Below are positions 5,199 through 8,207 of a stretch of 8,207 nucleotides of DNA, one piece after another. Origin of the DNA: Bryobacterales bacterium (GTDB lineage: Bacteria; Acidobacteriota; Terriglobia; Bryobacterales; Bryobacteraceae). The stretch spans positions 9,453 to 17,659 of the forward strand of contig DOZZ01000175.1 of NCBI GenBank assembly GCA_003517725.1, written 5' to 3'. The first letter of the stretch is position 1. Every line of letters begins with the position of its first letter. Both the position numbers and the translations under genes were made by a program. The notes under the pieces are model-generated. The model made no database searches. It was not told the DNA's origin and saw nothing but the letters and a program-made list of their open reading frames with translations.

Positions 5199-7076
5199 AT
5201 GAACAACAAGATCGCCATCGGCCTGATGTCGTTCGCGGCAGCCCTGTCGGCGCAGGCGCCGGCGGTCCTCGACATACAAGTGGGACAAGTTGCCGGCAAG
5301 GTCAGCCCGACTCTCTACGGCATCATGACCGAGGAGATTAATTACTCCTATGACGGCGGTTTATATGCCGAGATGGTGCGCAACCGGACCTTTCATGAGG
5401 GTTGGGATCAGCCGGCGCATTGGTATCTGATGCAGTACGGCAATTCGCACGCATCGATGAGCCTTGATAAGACCGGACCCAGCGCGGGCCGTCAATTCAG
5501 CCTGAAACTGAGCGTGGAGCACGCCAGCCCGGCGGAACAGGCGGGCGTGTCGAACGAAGGTTATTGGGGCGCACCGGTAAGAGCTAATACCACTTACAAA
5601 GGTTCATTCTACGCTAAGGCCGATTCTCCCGGACCGGTTAGCATGAGTATCATCAGCGACGATACGGGTAAGCCGGTGGCAAGCGCCACATCGGACGCGC
5701 TAACTACCGAATGGCGACAGTATAATCTGACCCTGCATACGGGTGACATCAAGACGTCAGCCGCAAACCACATCGTGCTGACGGTGGCGCATCCCGAAAA
5801 TGTATGGTTCGACATGGTGTCGCTGTTTCCGCCGACTTACAAAAACCGCGTTAACGGCAATCGCATCGACTTGATGGAGAAGCTGTCCGCGATGAAGCCG
5901 GCCTTTCTGCGCTTCCCCGGCGGTAACTATTTGGAAGGCGATCATATCAAGGACCGCTACGAATGGAAGAAAACCATCGGCCCGCTGGTGGATCGCCCCA
6001 CCCATCCGAGCCCGTGGCGCTATCACTCATCTGACGGCATGGGACTGCTGGAGTTCCTGAACTGGTGCGAAGATCTGAATATGCGGCCCGTACTGGCGGT
6101 CTACGCCGGGTATTCTCTGGCGCAGGAGCATGTAGCTCCAGGCCCTGACTTAGAACCATATGTACAAGATGCTCTCGAAGAGATCGAGTATGTCACGGGC
6201 GATGCCAGCACGAAGTGGGGCGCGGTGCGGGCGCAGAACGGCCACCCGGACCCGTTCGCGCTTGATTATGTCGAGGTCGGCAACGAAGATGAGTTCGACC
6301 GCTCCAAGAGCTACGATGGCCGCTTCGCGCAGTACTATGACGCGATCAAGAAAAAGTACCCGCGCCTGCAACTGATCGCCACGACGCCGGTAACCAGCCG
6401 CAAGCCGGACGTGATTGACGACCATTATTACAAGCGGGCCGACCAGTTCTTCGACTTCACGCAACATTATGACAAGGCCGACCGCAACGGTCCTAAGATC
6501 TTTGTCGGCGAATGGGCCACGCGCGAGGGCACGCCTACGCCCGATTTCGGAGCGGCGCTGAGCGATGCCGCCTGGATGACGGCCATGGAGCGCAACAGCG
6601 ACCTGATTGTGATGGCCGGCTACGCGCCGCTGCTGGTGAATGTCAATCCGGGCGGCATGCAGTGGGATACCGACCTGATCGGCTATGACGCACTGACCAG
6701 CTATGGTTCACCCAGTTACTACGCGCAGGTGATGTTCAGCAACCATCTGGGCACCGACATTGTAGCTTCGAGCCTCGAAGGCGGCGGGCCTCGCCTGTTT
6801 CAAAGCGTCACGCGCGGCGGCGGAGCGCTCTACCTGAAGGTAGTTAACGCTTCCTCGGCGCCGCAGCCCGTCGAAATCAAGCTGACCGGAGCCGACCATG
6901 TAAAGTCAACGGGCCGGTTGATCAGCCTGACCGCGCTAAGTACGGGCGCAACCAATACTTTGCGCGAGCCAACCAAAATTGTTCCGGTGAACGGCTCGAT
7001 ACGCGGCGTCAGCACCGACTTCCATCACACCTTTCCAAGTTACTCGATCAGCGTAATCGAACTTGACACGAAATAG
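5199..7076 (+). CDS. Secreted alpha-L-arabinofuranosidase, GH51
   Basis: 625 residues with a signal peptide (MNNKIAIGLMSFAAALSAQA, cleavage near residue 20), so exported. The N-terminal GH51 signature is GIMTEEINYSYDGGLYAEMV (41-60), followed by RNRTF. Residues about 75-210 look like an inserted carbohydrate-binding (CBM4_9-type) beta-sandwich, and from about 215 comes the (beta/alpha)8 barrel with RFPGGNYLEG (238-247). The catalytic acid/base is E363 in VEVGNE and the nucleophile is E438 in VGEWA. The C-terminal part from about 520 is the beta-sandwich seen in GH51. It removes arabinose side chains from arabinan or arabinoxylan. The start has AAGGTG overlapping the malate synthase stop, 9 bases away, so the two are probably cotranscribed. 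The gene is less GC-rich than its neighbours and uses some TTA leucines, a mild hint of transfer. Confidence 0.93.
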   Translation: MNNKIAIGLMSFAAALSAQAPAVLDIQVGQVAGKVSPTLYGIMTEEINYSYDGGLYAEMVRNRTFHEGWDQPAHWYLMQYGNSHASMSLDKTGPSAGRQFSLKLSVEHASPAEQAGVSNEGYWGAPVRANTTYKGSFYAKADSPGPVSMSIISDDTGKPVASATSDALTTEWRQYNLTLHTGDIKTSAANHIVLTVAHPENVWFDMVSLFPPTYKNRVNGNRIDLMEKLSAMKPAFLRFPGGNYLEGDHIKDRYEWKKTIGPLVDRPTHPSPWRYHSSDGMGLLEFLNWCEDLNMRPVLAVYAGYSLAQEHVAPGPDLEPYVQDALEEIEYVTGDASTKWGAVRAQNGHPDPFALDYVEVGNEDEFDRSKSYDGRFAQYYDAIKKKYPRLQLIATTPVTSRKPDVIDDHYYKRADQFFDFTQHYDKADRNGPKIFVGEWATREGTPTPDFGAALSDAAWMTAMERNSDLIVMAGYAPLLVNVNPGGMQWDTDLIGYDALTSYGSPSYYAQVMFSNHLGTDIVASSLEGGGPRLFQSVTRGGGALYLKVVNASSAPQPVEIKLTGADHVKSTGRLISLTALSTGATNTLREPTKIVPVNGSIRGVSTDFHHTFPSYSISVIELDTK

Positions 7077-7083
7077 AGCCGCT

Positions 7084-7563
7084 TCACCCCGCCAACCGCG
7101 CTTCTGCTTCGAGCGCCGGCGAGTACAGCGGATCGAGCGTGGTGCTCTGCCGATAACACGCCAGCGCCAGCGACTGGCGGCTCTGCACTTCATAGACGCG
7201 GCCCAGGTTGTACCAGGGCAGGTGCCGCGATTCGTAGCGCTCGCTCTCAATGGCGCGCTCGAGCCACGGAAGCGCCTGCTCCGGGCGCTCCAGCGCGATC
7301 AGGTAGGCGCCGATATCGTTATACGCGTTACCGAACGAGGGATCGACAGCTATGGCTTGCACGCACTCGTCGATGGCTTCGGGCAGGCGGCCCAGGCTGC
7401 TGTAGGCCCATCCCAAAAAGGTGTGCGCTTCGGGCGTGGCGTGCACCACGATCGAAAGGCGGTAGAGATCGGCCGCGCGTTCGAAGCGGCCCGCCATGTG
7501 ATGCTGGTAAGCTCGCTCGAACAGGCCTCGCGCTGCGTCCGCTTCGGAATCCGGCACAGACAT
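7084..7563 (-). CDS. Tetratricopeptide-repeat protein
   Basis: 159 residues, almost entirely TPR helices. Four repeats can be laid out at about 11-44, 45-78, 79-112 and 116-149, with the usual small/aromatic spacing (A..LGWAYSSLGRLPEAIDECVQAIAVDP and A.NDIGAYLIALERPEQALPWLERAI being the clearest; the last is YNLGRVYEVQSRQSLALACYRQ). No signal peptide or membrane segment, so cytosolic; TPRs act as protein-binding scaffolds and the partner is unknown. The stop lies 7 bases from the GH51 stop, so the genes converge with no room for a separate terminator. The start (ATG at 7561-7563) is 81 bases from the divergent galU start and has no clear Shine-Dalgarno sequence. Confidence 0.85.
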   Translation of the reverse strand: MSVPDSEADAARGLFERAYQHHMAGRFERAADLYRLSIVVHATPEAHTFLGWAYSSLGRLPEAIDECVQAIAVDPSFGNAYNDIGAYLIALERPEQALPWLERAIESERYESRHLPWYNLGRVYEVQSRQSLALACYRQSTTLDPLYSPALEAEARLAG

Positions 7564-7607
7564 ATTTTGACAAAGTTTCGGCCCGGACGCCGCAACACAC
7601 TTGCCGG

Positions 7608-7636
7608 TTGCTAAAGACAGGCGTGACCCGAATACT
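7608..7636 (+). promoter_or_regulatory. Candidate galU promoter
   Basis: TTGCTA (7608-7613) and AATACT (7631-7636) are spaced by 17 bases, each matching 4 of 6 consensus positions. Start of transcription would fall near 7643, leaving a leader of about 2 bases before the galU ATG at 7645. The 7564-7644 gap must also hold a promoter for the divergent TPR gene, which I cannot place with confidence. Confidence 0.35.
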
Positions 7637-7644
7637 AAGAGACG

Positions 7645-8207
7645 ATGCTCGCAAAAGTGCGTAAAGCAGTTTTCCCCGCGGCCGGACTCGGCACGCGTTT
7701 TTTACCAGCCACTAAGGCGCAACCCAAAGAAATGCTGCCCGTGGTGGACAAGCCCATCATTCAGTATGGCGTCGAGGAAGCCCTGCATTCCGGCATTCAA
7801 AACATCATCATCGTAACGGGCCGCGGCAAGTCCGCCATTGAAGATCATTTCGACGTCAGCTTTGAGCTGGAACACCTGCTGGAGTCGCGCGGCAAGAAGG
7901 ACCTGCTGGCGATCGTGCGCAGCGTCTCGGACATGATCGACGTGTCCTATATCCGCCAAAAGGAAGCTCTGGGCCTGGGCCACGCCGTACTGCGCGCGTG
8001 CGAACTGGTGGGCCCGGAGCCCTTCGCCGTGGTGCTGGCCGATGACGTGATCGAGTCGCAGACGCCGTGCCTGCGGCAGTTGATGGACATCTATGAATTT
8101 TTCTCAGCCCCGGTGATTGCCGTGATGGAGGTTCCGAGAGATCAGATTTCGGCCTACGGCGTGGTGGACGCCGAACCCGTCGCGCATAACGGGAGCCACG
8201 ACCGCGT
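7645..8207 (+). CDS. galU: UTP-glucose-1-phosphate uridylyltransferase, N-terminal part (partial)
   Basis: Open from ATG at 7645 to the right edge, 187 codons with no stop, about two-thirds of a normal 290-residue GalU. The nucleotide-binding signature is near the N-terminus: [20 protein letters not shown] (7-26) then [20 protein letters not shown] (27-46). [11 protein letters not shown] (105-115) and LADDVI (131-136), carrying the acidic metal/substrate site, are typical GalU rather than RmlA or GlmU. The enzyme makes UDP-glucose from UTP and glucose-1-phosphate for LPS, exopolysaccharide and glycogen-type polymers. The start is chosen at 7645 because the family begins within a few residues of KAVFPAAG; only a weak AAGAGA precedes it. 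Confidence 0.95.
   Translation, partial: MLAKVRKAVFPAAGLGTRFLPATKAQPKEMLPVVDKPIIQYGVEEALHSGIQNIIIVTGRGKSAIEDHFDVSFELEHLLESRGKKDLLAIVRSVSDMIDVSYIRQKEALGLGHAVLRACELVGPEPFAVVLADDVIESQTPCLRQLMDIYEFFSAPVIAVMEVPRDQISAYGVVDAEPVAHNGSHDR

Noticed and set aside
7063..7614. 183-codon plus-strand ORF opposite the TPR gene
   Set aside because: It overlaps the TPR gene fully in antisense and has no recognisable fold, whereas the minus strand shows regular TPR periodicity.
1..8207. CRISPR arrays, insertion sequences, tRNA genes, attachment sites
   Set aside because: No spaced direct repeats, no transposase fragments or terminal inverted repeats, and no cloverleaf-like segments were seen on either strand.

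Overview
The window reads as a GC-rich bacterial chromosome segment with tightly packed housekeeping and carbohydrate genes. The gene mix (zinc-type ribosomal protein L31, FmdB zinc ribbon, malate synthase A, secreted GH51 arabinofuranosidase, TPR protein, GalU) fits a soil or plant-matter degrader. My best guess is Acidobacteriota (Bryobacter/Solibacter-like), but this rests on general gene content and codon style, not on a marker gene.

Layout. Bases 1-228 hold the 3' end of ilvD (+). It converges on rpmE (-, 245-475). Bases 476-831 contain no conventional gene, yet the minus strand carries a complete compact transcription unit: an A/T-rich upstream element, a TTGACA-17-TAATGT promoter (700-728), a ribosome-binding site with unusually long complementarity to the 16S rRNA 3' end (669-686), a 13-codon ORF (623-664), several strong hairpins, and a U-tract terminator (498-536) ending only 22 bases before the rpmE start codon. 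It is either a free-standing small RNA of about 195 nt that also encodes a peptide, or the attenuated leader of rpmE. I do not recognise it as a known RNA family, and it is the most interesting item here.

From 832 to 7076 all genes are on the + strand: an MFS transporter (832-2013), overlapping by ATGA with a PBP4-type D-Ala-D-Ala carboxypeptidase (2010-3419); then a FmdB zinc-ribbon protein (3447-3668), malate synthase A with a GTG start directly after the FmdB stop (3669-5189), and a GH51 alpha-L-arabinofuranosidase 9 bases later (5199-7076). Spacing suggests one or two operons. A TPR protein (-, 7084-7563) converges on the GH51 gene. Divergent from it, galU (+) starts at 7645 and runs off the right edge.

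Functional links: the transporter and PBP4 pair suggests envelope or cell-wall turnover. Malate synthase (glyoxylate shunt) next to a secreted hemicellulase suggests growth on plant-derived carbon, but no isocitrate lyase is visible. GalU supplies UDP-glucose for envelope polysaccharides. These links are inferred from proximity.
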